Assembly: GCF_030272615.1 (NCBI RefSeq)
Contig: NC_081408.1
Coordinates: forward strand, 338,552,793 to 338,616,792
Reading direction: 5' to 3'
DNA: 64,000 nucleotides
Source: Cryptomeria japonica
Taxonomy: Eukaryota > Streptophyta > Pinopsida > Cupressales > Cupressaceae
The notes under the pieces were generated by a model, which saw nothing but the letters and a program-made list of their open reading frames with translations, did no database searches and was not told the DNA's origin. Shown here in pieces: positions 35,516 to 47,487 of the stretch (positions are counted from its first letter, which is position 1; every line of letters starts with the position of its first letter). Both the position numbers and the translations under genes were made by a program.

Positions 35516-36343
35516 TCAATTAATCATCATAAGGTGATTAATAGAGTCAATTTCTTCAGATTCCTCTCCCAAGATAGGCCAAACAACCTGTTGCTGCTCA
35601 AGCTGAGGTTGTGCTTGGGAATACAAGGCTAATGTTTTTGTAGAACTGCCATCTAAAATAGTCATGTCCCCCGATCTACACCCAATATTTGCATCAGTTG
35701 TGGCAAGCCACGATCTACCCAAAATGACCAGATATCCCCCCAATGTTGCTTTTGGAGATAAAATCATAAAGTCTGCAAGATATTCCCAGGAATCTAAAAT
35801 AACTACTATATCTTCTATGATACCATTAGGTCTTACTGCAAAGTCATCAACAAGTTGGAGAATTGTGGGTGTAGCCCTTAAACTATTGATCTCTAGATGT
35901 TTCATTACTTCCCTTGTCATTACATTAATGGCTGCCCCTAGATCAATCAAAACATTTTTTATTTGACTGCCATTAATGATTATACTCACAACAGGACTAC
36001 CTGGATCAGAATACTTTGGAATGACAATTTTACCTAACATAATATCAGCCAATTGACCCATAACATGAACTGTTTGTGGATCCTTTTTCTTTCTGCCAGG
36101 TTTCTTTAGGCATGCTTCTCTTAATGCCTTACCATATATAGGGACATCCTTTATTGCTTGCAACAATGAAATTTTAACACAAATGTGCTTCAGTTGATCA
36201 ATAATATCAAAGCTTTGCTGTTGTTCAGTGGGAACTTCTTTGTCTTGCAATCTATGGGGAAATGGTGGCAATATTTGATTATGAGGTATTATATTTGTTG
36301 GATTAGAGATTTGTTGGTCTTCCTGTACCTCAGTAATAACCAA
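35516..36343 (-). pseudogene. Aspartic protease region of element E
   Basis: Gypsy-type protease with VLIDLGAAINVMTREVM (the usual D-S/T-G triad reads D-L-G, so the active site looks damaged) and GRSWLATTDANIGC near the end. The N-terminal 130 residues are the gag-protease linker. The frame ends 10 bp before the RT frame. Confidence 0.82.
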
Positions 36344-38010
36344 ATGAGAGGGATTAGGTAGAGTTGTCCCAGATCAGAGGTGAATATCATCTAGTGATAA
36401 AGAATAGGCTGGGTATTGATTAACATCAGCTGAATAAGCTTTTTGTTGTTGCTGAGATTTGATATTTGGATTAGGCAATGATTGAGTAGTCAACTACGTT
36501 GGTTTAGGTGGTGCAGCTATAGCTACATGAGGAGGCATTAAAGCAAGAGGTTGTGGCTGCTGAATAGGAGGCTGGTATCCAGAAGATTGGGATGGACATG
36601 ATTGGTTTCTTCTCCATTGAGGGTTAGGTTGCTAATTCCCTTGAAACTGGTTTCCTTGACCCTGAGGGGGATACTAGTTCCCCTGTGGCTACTGCCACTA
36701 TGGTAGTTGATTAGAAAATTGATGACCTTGGCCTTGTGAGCCATACCAAGGTGGATAGTTACCAAAATTTTGACAATACTGTGGTTGCTATTGGTTATTT
36801 GGTACATAAGAATTACCACTATAACCAGAAAAAGAAAGTGGATCTTGTGGCATACCTTGTCTTTGAAAATTTGTTCTTCTTTGAGAAACATAGAAGACTT
36901 GCTCATCCTCACCTTGAATTGGTTTGAAGTCAGGTACTTTAACATTTGCAACCATCTTACATCTGCAATCTTTCTTTCGCTGCTTACAATGAGGACAATT
37001 CTGCAAGAAATGCATCAGCTTCCTCATGCTTCTTCTTAGCTTCCAGTGTATCCAACTGGGTAGCCATATTGTTTATAATGTCCTCTTTGAAATCTTTTAA
37101 TAGATGACTAAGTTCCAATCTAGAAACTTCAGTTCTAGATGCTGATAATGGTGCCCATAGCCTAAATCTCCTATTCTTCTTAGAAGTAGATCTGGAATAC
37201 TTCTTGCAAATTTGTCCTATTTTAGCCCAAGTGGATTGTGTAATATCACCTCCTCCCATAAGATCTAAAGAATCAATGCATTCATCATTGATACCCCTCA
37301 AAAATATCAATTTGAGGGAATCTTCATTGAGAGTACTATGCTTAGACTTTGACACTAAAAAGAAACCTCTCCAAATAATCTTCAAGAATCTCATCTTTAG
37401 TTTGTGTCATTCTAAAAATATCATCCCCATGACAATCAGTACCTCTACAATAATCTTTGTATTTTGCAAGAAACAAACATTTCATCTCGTCCCATGTGTT
37501 GATTGTGCTACTACCCAAGCTCATAAACCATCTCAAGGATGACTCCTTTAAAGTGGCAGGAAAATTTTTGAGTCTATGGGCATCTGTAGTATAGTCAAAA
37601 ATTCTACAAAGAACATCAAACTCAAACAAAAATGTATCCGGATCCTCTGTCACCAACCCGTAGAATTTAGAAAGTGAAGATGTTGGAATGTTCTTGAGGT
37701 TAGCATTATCATGTTGATCAGAGATGGGAAACTCAAATGTTGGACCTGGTGGTGGTGGTAGATTATTCCCAATAGGAGGAGGATTCCCTTGCATTGGATT
37801 TGTGGGGGTTATTACTATTGGAAATTCTTCTTCTTGTGAATCAAAAAGGAACTGAAGACTATCTTCTAGAAATTCAGATTCAAGGTAATTCAAATTCTAT
37901 GGGGCTTGGTAAAGTTCAGCAAAAGGATTTATATCTGGGAAATTATCTTCTGCATGATTAGGATAAGTGGACAGAAATCTACCTCTAGTGTCTCTTTTTC
38001 TACTATGCAT
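36344..38010 (-). pseudogene. Gag of element E, broken
   Basis: The start at 38010 (MHSRKRDTRGRF) lies in frame with the main frame 37342-37893; one TAG near 37897 separates them. The core gag domain has LSKFYGLVTEDPDTFLFEFD and LRWFMSLGSSTINTWDEMK. A frameshift leads to 36984-37394, then to a knuckle-like CPHCKQRKKDCRC near 36975 and a Q/P/N-rich tail with many stops to 36344. The inverted-repeat element (38046-39041) ends 35 bp upstream of this start and separates gag from its LTR. Confidence 0.82.
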
Positions 38011-38045
38011 GTAGATTCATGAAATTTTCAAACAAATAACTAGAA

Positions 38046-39041
38046 GGGTGAACTCACAATACTGGTTCCCACTTTTTGACCAACTTTGACACTTAGATGA
38101 ATATTTTGAAAAAAAAAACCTTCACTTTCTGACACCTATAACTTTTAAACCGTTAAGAATTTGAAGATGATATAAACTAGTGATTTTTAACATCTTGTTT
38201 GTAGATTCTAAATATATTTTTTGCAAATTTGTTTGAATAAAATTTTATTGATTTTTCCATCTCCCTCAAAAAGTAGTTGTTTACAGTAAACAACATTTTT
38301 CAAGAGTGATGTGTATCCCGAAACGCATAATTTTTTTTCTATAAATGATAAAAACTTAATTCTTTTGAATTTTGGTTTGTAACATCAATACTTAGGGCAT
38401 GCACTCAGTTTGATAGTGATATGTTGAATATTTTTTATTTTATTAAGTTTTGAAGTTCGACTAATTATAATTTGGATATAGGTGTACATTTGAACACATA
38501 ACTTGTTCTATATATATCAAAATTCAATTTTCTTTTTTTGTAAGAAAGAAAACACCAATACCTAGTGCATAGATATTTTTCAATTTTTTTTTGAATTAGT
38601 TTACTATTTTTTCCAATGCATTGAACAAAGAAGTTCATGTTCAGTGAAAAACCTACATTCATAAGAAATAAAATAAAAATATATTAATGAAATTAAATAT
38701 ATTAAAAGTTATACTATTTGGAAAGCTTATAATAAGGACTAAATACTTAAAAAATATAAAAAATTAAATGAATTAATTTGACCCCCCAAAAGCTAATGTA
38801 AAATTGTTTTTTTATCAGCATTTGATAGATGCAAATGAGACTCCATTGCAAGTATGATTTAGAAGTAGAGAGGTTCTATCAAAGAAATTTTGATCTAAGA
38901 GCCTTTGATTTAACTCTCTTCAATTAATTACTTCAAATGGGACCTCTTAAAGCTTAAATCATTATATTTTTAAAAAAATGTATGATTTAAGCAAAAATCA
39001 GGACGTACCAAAAAGTGGGAACCAACTTTGTGAGTTCACCC
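38046..39041. mobile_element. 996-bp inverted-repeat (MITE-like) DNA element in the leader of E
   Basis: It begins GGGTGAACTCACAA and ends with its inverted copy. The two ends match over about 32 bp with a short mismatch block (TACT versus AGTT in GGTTCCCACTTTTT context). AGAA flanks both ends (38042-38045, 39042-39045), a possible 4-bp target duplication. The interior is very AT-rich, with no transposase; the small frame at 38465-38662 is not convincing. The superfamily is unclear: the ends fit neither CACTA nor a clear hAT or Mutator duplication length. Confidence 0.75.
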
Positions 39042-39079
39042 AGAAACTAAAATAATCATAAAAGGTTCTTAGTTTGTCA

Positions 39080-39100
39080 CCATCCTCGACAACGACACCA
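39080..39100 (-). other. Primer-binding site of element E
   Basis: The minus strand reads TGGTGTCGTTGTCGAGGATGG. It resembles the Athila/Tat PBS for tRNA-Asp (TGGCGCCGTTGCCGGGGA, from memory), and all differences are C-to-T or G-to-A. Confidence 0.72.
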
Positions 39101-39104
39101 AAAA

Positions 39105-40336
39105 TGTCTACCCCAACTATAATAATAATAATAACTCTAATTGAAATCTCAATCCAAAGTTTGGACATTCATCTGGTAGAGTTTACTATTTTCATGGCTA
39201 GTGTTCGTTTAGTTATCAACCCAGGAATGTAAAACTTGAAATGGGTCTACAATATATATGCACTGAGCTCCTTAAATGGTTATTCTGCATTGCTGCAGTA
39301 ACTAACATTATGCAAAAAGAAAAGGCAAGAATGGAAATTATTGAAGGCTACATGAAAGCTTTATAAAACAATGCTATAATGATCTAATGTAAATAACAGA
39401 AATCACACTGTTCTAGCTTGGCTGCAAGAACAGTCAGCGGATCTATTTCTAGTGGTTGCAGGAACAATCCAATCATGAACTTCTACTGCAACTAGAGAAA
39501 AACTAATTTCAATGAACATAAACACATGATCACTCACCAAGTGGGCCCCTTTGGATGAGTGATATCAAGCTTCCAGCAAAATACTTTTAACAAATCAGAA
39601 CAACATATCTTTCTTTCATTTCTTCCTGAAATCGATTACATGTTCTAAAAGAGAAACTCTAGAATGCTTGCCAAAAACTCTTTGCTCAATTCCTTTCTAT
39701 CCTATCTAACCTCTAAGAAAAAGGAAGAGCTTATTATAAAGTAAAGATAAATTACAATGGACAACTCAAATCACGCCTAGAAGAAGAGGCGGTTGATTGT
39801 CAGATGAAGAAGATAACTAGAGCTTGGCTGAAGGAACCATGAACCACAGTCTTTGCACGTTGTAGCGATATTTTGCGAATTCAATACCCACTAGAGTTAA
39901 ACTCCCATACTGAAGTATGACTACTCTGATTATGCCATATATTGTGCTTGCTCAGATCCCCTTCAGTTTATCTCCAGTTATCTTGTACGTGATTCTTCAG
40001 CCCTTGGGTGCGAAAGGAAATCATCCACTGCAACATCATTTGTTATTTGCACTAAAACAAAAACAACATACAAGTACATGCATATGTATCTTACTTAATT
40101 AATACATTCATTAACTCACATATGACATTATCCTAAATAATCTGCATATCAACAGGGACAAATCACTTGGCTGCAGGAATAGACCGACAAAGTTTAAACA
40201 TGATTTCATAAGTTCACGTTTAACACATGGATTACATATAGTCAATTCACAATACTTTACTATCACAATGCAACCCAAAAGAAGCCAAAAACCTAAGAGT
40301 TTTTATTAAAAAACATGTCAAAGTGTCAACTTATCA
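39105..40336 (-). repeat. 5' LTR of element E
   Basis: 1,232 bp, partner of 28304-29565. It contains small deletions relative to that copy. Followed by target duplication CCCTG. Confidence 0.93.
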
Positions 40337-40351
40337 CCCTGTACCAAAACA

Positions 40352-40641
40352 TCATACTGGTTGGCACTTCTGCATTTGCTCACCTTGCAAATCCACTTGT
40401 TGGTTGGCAACAATGCACTGCTAACAAAACACTTACCAGTTGTAATACCATACTAGTCTCCAGTCCATGTCTTCAACACAAGTCAACAATAACTTGTGTA
40501 CTGGTGACTCCAATGATCATTATGCTAGATGGCATTAATGACACCATTTTCGGTATGTATTAATGACAACACTGCTCATCAATCTCCCATACCGGTTGCC
40601 ATCTTATATCGGTTGACATCAATGACAACACAATACCAACA
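40352..40641 (-). repeat. 3' LTR of element B, piece 3
   Basis: The terminal 290 bp of B's LTR after element D, ending ATACCAACA. The end CGGTTGACATCAATGACAAC is shared with LTR A near 6442. Next to it is B's polypurine tract. Confidence 0.78.
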
Positions 40642-41252
40642 ATCTCCTCCTTTGGCATTGATGTCAACACCTGTAGTATCCGACATACTACATATTCTCT
40701 CCCCCCCTTTGACAACAATGGCAAAGGGCACTGACATGGTTTCTCTCCTCCTTGTGTCTACCGAGCACTGACATAGTTTTCTCTCCTCCTTTATCTCTAC
40801 TACATGCTTCTCCTCCTTTGACCATCATACATTTCATCCTCTCAATTTACAACACTTGAAATGGAGGGCTCAACCATGAACTGACACCAATTTATCAACA
40901 ACCAAGTGTATATGCAAACCGGCAACACATGTATATACAAGTCTGAAATCAGTTGAAGGCACATGTGTCAGTGAATACAACATACCTACCGGTGAGACTG
41001 CATCATCTCCCCTTGATATGCAGAAGCCATTCTCACCCCAAATTGTTTATACCAAGTGAAGCTAACACCGATACAACTTGTATCTCTTCTGATACCAAAT
41101 GCATATTCTCCTATGCAGGTAACTTTCCTTCTTTGCAAGCAACACTCTCGGTGGTCCAGTTGTGATTTCAATTAAGTACAAATTGAGTAGTCATTGAAAT
41201 ACCTCACAACCCTGAACCGATGAGCACATCCCAAGGTCTCAAACATACCAGT
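40642..41252 (-). other. Internal DNA of B next to its 3' LTR
   Basis: Polypurine tract at 40642-40653 (minus strand AAAGGAGGAGAT). Further similar tracts follow near 40693, 40743, 40779 and 40807, as in element C. No coding domain is seen. It ends at CCAGT (41248-41252), the left target duplication of element F. Confidence 0.7.
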
Positions 41253-42402
41253 TGTAATACCCTAAAAATGGTCATCTAAACCATGGGCCCCTAATCTTGA
41301 TAACATCACCAAGGTCCTAACCAAAGGCAATTAAATCAACCTTGAGCACATTATTAATTCTTTAATCATCAAATATCACATGGCAAATCAACTACTCAGT
41401 ATTAATTAAATATTTATTTAATTAATCAAATCATTTCCAAGAATATCATTTTGATCAATTATCTTATTTAATTTATTAAATATCCTTGCATATTTAATTA
41501 ATTAATATAAATTGCCATTCAATCATGCAAAAGGAATTAATTTATTACAAAAGAGGAATTATTCACAAACAAAGAGTTGAATTAAAAGATAAAACAAAAA
41601 GAATTGAATTGAGAGAGAAATCAAACTTGAGATATTATTTCTTTTTCTAAATTTGGAACTTGAAATCATAAAAGCAATTTAATTGAATTATTGAACTACT
41701 CTTTAAAATTGGAACTCAAAGCTTTTCAGAAAAAGAAGTTCAGTTGCATTAAAAAGACTTTTTTCTTGATTAAATTAAAGAATTATCTATTTTTATCACA
41801 AATGCATTGAATTGATTTATTATTATTTCCAATGCAACTTGGACTTCTAATTTGAATGCATTTCAATTAAACTATAATTGGAATCTATCTCAAGGTTAAG
41901 TGAACCTGATTTCTCAATTATTTTCAATTAATCCTAAATTGAGCTTTTTCATCATCTCTTTGTAATTCTCTATAAATTCAGTCTTCAACTCTCAATCGAA
42001 TTCACCCCAAAGATTTTTGAGAACATGTTTGGAGATTATTATCATGCTAATTTCTCTTTGGAGTCATTGAAGATTATTGTGCTTTTTAGATTATTTGCAT
42101 CCATTTTTCATCCATTATTTCTTGCATGCATTGTTGCTTGAATTGATTATTGCTTGAGTTATTCATCCATCTTGCATCCATATACTTAACATCATATAGA
42201 TTAAATCCTTCGTCTTGGTGTAGTCTACTCACTAGTATTGCTTATAACAATCTGAGAGCAATCTTATAATCACATCTTTTAGAAGGCAATTAGTCGCTTT
42301 GTTATGGTTTTTACTTATTGATTATTGATTACTAACCATTCATATAATGACTTAATTGAAGTGTTGTGCTTGCAGCTATTAGACCACTTTTTCACACACA
42401 CA
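41253..42402 (+). repeat. 5' LTR of element F
   Basis: 1,150 bp, colinear with 57400-58549 with few substitutions by eye. It includes AT-rich DNA with runs such as TTTAATTAATTAATATAAAT. Confidence 0.95.
41971..41977 (+). promoter_or_regulatory. Putative TATA box of LTR F
   Basis: CTCTATAAATTCAG, present at the same place in the other LTR (58118-58124), about 430 bp from the LTR end. Its conservation in both copies only reflects their common origin. Confidence 0.5.
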
Positions 42403-42406
42403 GCAC

Positions 42407-42425
42407 TGGCGCCCACCGTGGGGCA
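42407..42425 (+). other. Primer-binding site of element F
   Basis: TGGCGCCCACCGTGGGGCA, four bases after the LTR. It is a PBS form common in Tat-lineage gypsy elements. I do not assign the tRNA. Confidence 0.85.
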
Positions 42426-44583
42426 AAAGACTACATGTTTTGGCCTCCAAGACTGACTGTTTTGTTTTTTGTTATTTTTAGGTTTTAGATTTTTTGATTT
42501 TTTTTCTTCTTCCGTACATCTCGTACGACAATTCCCACAGGGTGAAATGAAAAATTGCAGGTGTCGTACGAACAAGAATCCTATCTCGTACGAGATGGGA
42601 TCTTGTATCATACAAGTTTTTATACTATCGTACGACTCTATTTTCTAGTTAAAAGGGCAAATTTCATGATTTTTTGATTATTCTGATGACTGACCTTGAC
42701 TGTTTATCTATCTATCTCATAATTTTTCATAGCCTAATTAGTTTTTTCAGAATGCTTGTCAAAGAATATGCTTGTCGCACAAAGACAATATGACTACTGA
42801 TTCATTGTCTTTGCAGGTTGCCTAAGGAGAATCAACTAAACATCGTGTATTCTTTAAGTTCATTTTTAGGAACCTAACTTGCTATTTGGTTAAAGAACAA
42901 ATCTGTATTTTGTGTTTTTAGAAGATTCTGAGAGGTAGGAGAATATACTCTTGTCTTTTTTTAGACAATTAGAAATCCAGACTCTTGAGGCTTTTTCTTT
43001 ATTTGAGATTTGTACATCTTTAGTAGGCCTGCCCTCCTGAGGGGTTGAAAAACTCTTAAAGCCGTTACAGCTGGTGTGAGGGGAATGACCTAAGTGGGAA
43101 TGACTAAATGCCAAGTACTCCAACCCACTATAAAATAAATGTGATTTTGATGAAAATCAAGTCAACGACAGTGCTCGAGAATATCTCTCCTTTGTACCTT
43201 TGGGTATATTAAACCTTGGTTTTCAAGGCTGGGAGACCTTGTAATTGAGTTTATACCTCGATGTGCCGAATGGATCCCTGACTAAATCCAATTCAAAATT
43301 AGAAGCTACCTGGTTCACCTCCGAAAGGGAGATAATCTTTGTGCAAGAGAGATAGTAACTCTCCCAAGACAATTGTCATTTTGTGCCCCCATTAGTGTTT
43401 GGAGTCGAATAATACGGCATTGAGAATCCATTGTGTGAGACTCAGCGGCCATATTCTGATTAGCTATTGGGTGTGTACCTAAGTCTACAAGCAAAGGTTT
43501 TCTTGCCTCACTAAATTCCTTAGGGTTTTGCATGCTGTGATTGGAGTCACTATTTATACTATGTGTTTTATGTGTTTTCATCCCTGAAACAAAAGAACTG
43601 AAATACCAAAAATTGGAGAAAACAAGAAACAACTCAGTGATTTGAAACTTTGTCCGTGTCAAAAAATAGTCCATCCTAAGTTGAAACTCTGTCCGAGTCA
43701 GAAACTAGTCCATCCTAAGTCGAAACTCTATTCATGTCAAAAACTAGTCCATCCTAAGTCGTAACTATGTTCGAGTCAGAAACTAGTCTATCCTGGTCAA
43801 AACTTAGTCCATCTCAGAATTGGTCATACTTAGTGGTCATACTAAGCAATTGAAAAAACTTAGAATTTTAAGTCTCCGCCCTATGAATAGTCATACGAGT
43901 CTGCTTATTTATCATCCTGAATCATATCCTCAGTCGTACGATTTTTATCATTTATCGTCCTACATCACATCGTGTGTCATATGAGTTTTTTTCATTTGTC
44001 GTCCTAGGTTGAATCCTGTGTCGTACAAAACATAACTACTCTAAGTCTTTTTTCATCTTGAACATACCCATCTGTCATATGGTATGAGGCAGCAACTCGT
44101 ACGAAACATAATTATTGTCATCCTGTAACTGCTAAATTGTCGTCTGGTTCAGAAAATACTATTGTACGAGTCTCTGGTTTTGTCAGAACAAAATAGTCAA
44201 ACTTTCCTAAAAATAGTCTACAGTGAACATAATACTGATTATCAAACTTTTCTGAGCATAAATAGTTCAAGACAGTGTACCTCTGCCATTTGCGTTGCAT
44301 GATTTGGTCGATCATCTTTCAGCTAGTTCAATCAACTACCTATCAAATTTTAGTCACTTATATAACGTCTTATATAGGATAGATCGTTCCTGAAACCAGA
44401 TTGAATCTTACACTACTCTTAGAATTAACTTAGATAAACATCTTAGACAAGATAGATCATTCCTGAAATCAGACTAAATCTCAATTGTTTCTCCTAAACA
44501 ATACTCTAAATAGAACAACTAGCTTTGAAATTGATCTTGACCTCTGCATCACAAACAACTTTAGGTCACACAAATCCATAAAG
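42426..44583 (+). other. Leader of element F with TCGTACGA palindromes
   Basis: About 2.2 kb between PBS and gag without sense coding domains. The 8-bp palindrome TCGTACGA occurs exactly at 42521, 42564, 42586, 42628, 43934 and 44097, within decayed repeats of the type ATCCTGTGTCGTACAA. The antisense frames 42890-43123 and 43315-43674 show no domain. Confidence 0.75.
43641..43823 (+). repeat. 39-bp tandem repeat in the leader of F
   Basis: Four units and a partial fifth (43641, 43681, 43720, 43759, 43797), built on GAAACTCTGTCCGAGTCAGA then AACTAGTCCATCCTAAG, diverged from each other. Confidence 0.9.
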
Positions 44584-46360
44584 ATGCCTATTCAAACCAG
44601 GATTTCTCATAAGAAACAAGCCAAAGGCAAAGAAAAAACCTTCACCTATCAAGATAATCCATTCTACATGAAGGATCCACTCATTGACATGCCGTCGTCA
44701 TCAAGCGGAGCAGTTTTTTATGAACCTGAATCTTCCACTATACATGAGACAGAACACAATGATGGAAACAAAAATGACCAGAATGTTCCCAAAAATCATA
44801 ATGACTCCACATCATCAAGTGTGACTGACAAAGACACTGAACCTCCAGAAAAAGAAATCCTTGACTCTCAAAAGGACAAAGATTTTAGAAAAATGATGAA
44901 AGTTATCATGAACCGAGAAAAAGAAGACTACTTCTTAGAACTAGCAAAACAAGGTGCAAAACTTCCTACTGGATATGATGTTCAGACACTCATTACTAAA
45001 AAGGAAGACTCACCTATACTCAGGGTACACAAACAATTGCTAGCCTTACGGATGGAGGTCACAAAACTCAAGAATAAGGACAAAACCCCAAAACAATATT
45101 CTCTTGAAACAATATGTCCCTTTCCATTTGACAAGAATCTAAACATGCCTCCATTTCCTTCATGAGTGGAGATCCCAAAGTTTGACAAATATGATGGTAC
45201 CTCAGATCCTCAAGATCATGTCAGGGAGTTTTGTGTTTCCTGTATGGAGTTCATGCATGATCAAACATACCTCATGCACCTTTTCCCAAGGAGTTTAGGG
45301 GGTCAAGCAATGGAATGGTTCTCAAGTCTACCCAAAGGAATAAAAAGGTTTGAAGAACTAATCCAACTATTCTTACAACAATATTCATACAACATTCAAC
45401 ATCCTATGACTATGATCGATATTTGTAATACTCAACAGAAAATAGGGGAACCTCTTCTTACTTTTCTCCAACGTTGGAGAAAGATGTTCTCTAGGTATCC
45501 ACGACCTATCCCAGACACTAAGAAGATGAATATATTTGTCAATAACCTAGTCTCCGTACTAAAATATAGTATACAAATGCAAGTAGACCCATCATTTAAC
45601 AAAATGATAGATAATGCCATTCGTATGGAAGATGTACTCATAAAGAAGGGGGATATTACGCTTTGGAAAGAAACACAACCGGGATCTTGGTTGTGGATCT
45701 AGCTCTAAAGAAAAGAACAAGTATTGGAAATTTGGCAAAGACAACAACAAGAATGTTGTTAATGATGGAGTAGTAGACACTGTCAAAGTTAACTCAAAGC
45801 CCACAATATTCAACTTAACTAGTGGTACACAAGAACTTAAAGCTACTGAGGCTACAACTGAAAATCCACCAAAGAAAACAAAATAATGGTTCAATGAAAA
45901 GCCTTGGCTTTCTAAACCTAAGCGTGATGTTACTCCTCTCGAAGAATAATATGAATCCGCTTTCAAAACTCTATTAGCAAACAACTTGATAACGCTACCA
46001 GATAAAGCCAGACCATATGATCCAGAAGTTAAACCAAGATGGTGGAGAGAAAATGAATATTGCGACTTCCATCAAAATAAATGTCATAACATAAACAATT
46101 GCATGAAGCTAAAACATGAGATTCAAGATCTCATAGACGTTAGTATAGTCATTGTTGGGAATCATCTGAGTAATGTTGATCATAAAGCATTTAAAGACCC
46201 TTTACCTGTTTATGAACAAGGTGAGTCTTCAAAGACCAAAGGAAGTGCCAAGGTAAATTATACTTATGCCAGTCAGGACAACATTATCAACATGATTGAG
46301 CCTTCCAAATCAAAATATTTCAATGTGATTATAGTCCAAGATAAACCAAATGAATCATGA
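44584..46360 (+). pseudogene. Gag of element F, broken
   Basis: Start at 44584 (MPIQTRISHKKQ); an in-frame ATG at 44485 is less likely because it precedes a non-gag-like stretch. TGA at 45163 interrupts. The core retrotransposon gag domain follows (45166-45702) with PKFDKYDGTSDPQDHV, GGQAMEWFSSLPKGI and PLLTFLQRWRKM. A frameshift near 45680 and further stops (for example near 45885 and 45947) lead to 45986-46360, which has a zinc-binding-like CDFHQNKCHNINNC. It is the normal Tat gag order with the finger at the end. Confidence 0.85.
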
Positions 46361-46620
46361 TATGCAAGAGCTCTGACATGTTCTCAAAAGAAAGTCACTC
46401 TCCCAGGAGCTAGTTCTTCCAATCCAGCTCAAGCAACATTGAATCCACCAGCCCAATCAAACAAACAGAAAGAATAAACCCTAGACAGATTTAAAGGTTA
46501 ACCTCATCATCATCCTCTAGATATAGTGTCGTTGAACAGTTGAAAAGGACAAATGCTCAAATCTCAATTTTTGAATTGCTGTAACTCTCGTCTGCTCACA
46601 AAGAAATCTTAGACAATGCA

Positions 46621-47487
46621 TTGCTCACTACCAACATTCCAAAAGATTTAGACATTGATTGGTTTCAGTCTATGGTGGGTCACCTGACTTCACCTCATTA
46701 TCTAACCTTCTCTGAAGAAGATGACAACTCACTAAATCATCCACATAACCACTCATTGCATATTGAAGCCATGATCCACAAACACAAAGTCAAATGTGTT
46801 TTGATAGATGGAGGCACGAGGTTGAATAAATGTACTTACAATCTGCTTACACTACTAGGATTCTCTGAAAATGTCATTGATCTCGGTAAGAAAATAACAA
46901 TAAAAGCCTATGATGAAGAAGAAAGGACTTCCAAAGGTTTGGTGTCATTCCCAATCAGAGTGGGACCTATAGAAAGAGATGTCCTTTTCCAGGTACTGGA
47001 TATTCCATTGTCATATAATATATTACTGGGCAGGTGGTGGATTCATGAAATGAAGGCAGTTCCATCAACATACCATCAATGTTTAAAGTTTCCTTATAAC
47101 GGAGCTGAAGTCAGTATTCTGGCTGATACAAATGTCGTTTGTAATGCATTGACAAAAGGTGCAGATACTTTTGTGCCTCATAATAGGGCAGCCTCTCCAA
47201 ATGAAGATCCAGAAACACTGATGAAAGACTTAGAAAAGAGATTGAAGATTACAAATACCGGCATGGATGGCTACAAGATAGAACTGGTACTTTCATTAGT
47301 TTCTCTTCCTCCATCACCAAAACAGTTGGGCAAACCATCAGAATCTATGAGAACACAAAATTCAACTCTGAATACCATATATGATGGTCTCTTTGTACAA
47401 TCTTCTACCTCCTTGGTGGATGAAATGGAAGAAGATGCTGTTCGTAACCGGCTCTTTAAGGAAGATACTCAAAATGAGGAGGTATGA
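46621..47487 (+). pseudogene. Aspartic protease region of element F
   Basis: Open frame of 288 codons. VLIDGGTRLNKCT stands where the D-S/T-G triad is expected (here D-G-G), followed by DVLFQVLDIPLSYNILLGR, the usual second protease block (LGR). Homologous to Tat-lineage protease. The 260 bp before it (46361-46620) are decayed gag-protease linker. Confidence 0.8.

Larger units (their letters stand above)
28304..40336 (-). mobile_element. Element E: Athila-like Ty3/gypsy retrotransposon with an extra ORF
   Basis: 12,033 bp bounded by TG...CA LTRs, with target duplication CCTTG/CCCTG (28299-28303 and 40337-40341, one mismatch). On the minus strand come PBS, gag, protease, RT, RNase H, integrase and then an extra ORF in the same sense. 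The PBS (tRNA-Asp type, decayed) and RT block FIYPISDSQWVSPLVIVPKK are as in Athila. The extra ORF downstream of pol occupies the place of the env-like gene of Athila elements. A 996-bp inverted-repeat element is nested next to gag. Confidence 0.85.
13988..40346 (-). mobile_element. Element D: Ty3/gypsy chromovirus with C and E nested in it
   Basis: LTRs at 13988-15474 and 26823-28303 plus 40342-40346 start TGA(C/T)G and end TACCA or CACCA. The flanks are ACACA (13983-13987) and AAACA (40347-40351), a 5-bp duplication with one mismatch. PBS, gag, protease, RT, RNase H, integrase and chromodomain lie in the gypsy order on the minus strand. Element C splits the integrase; element E splits the 5' LTR five bases from its end. 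Many stops show the copy is inactive. Confidence 0.88.

Noticed and set aside
43315-43674. 119-codon antisense frame in the leader of F
   Set aside because: No recognisable motif, no promoter or splice signal, and it overlaps the tandem repeat; a chance frame.
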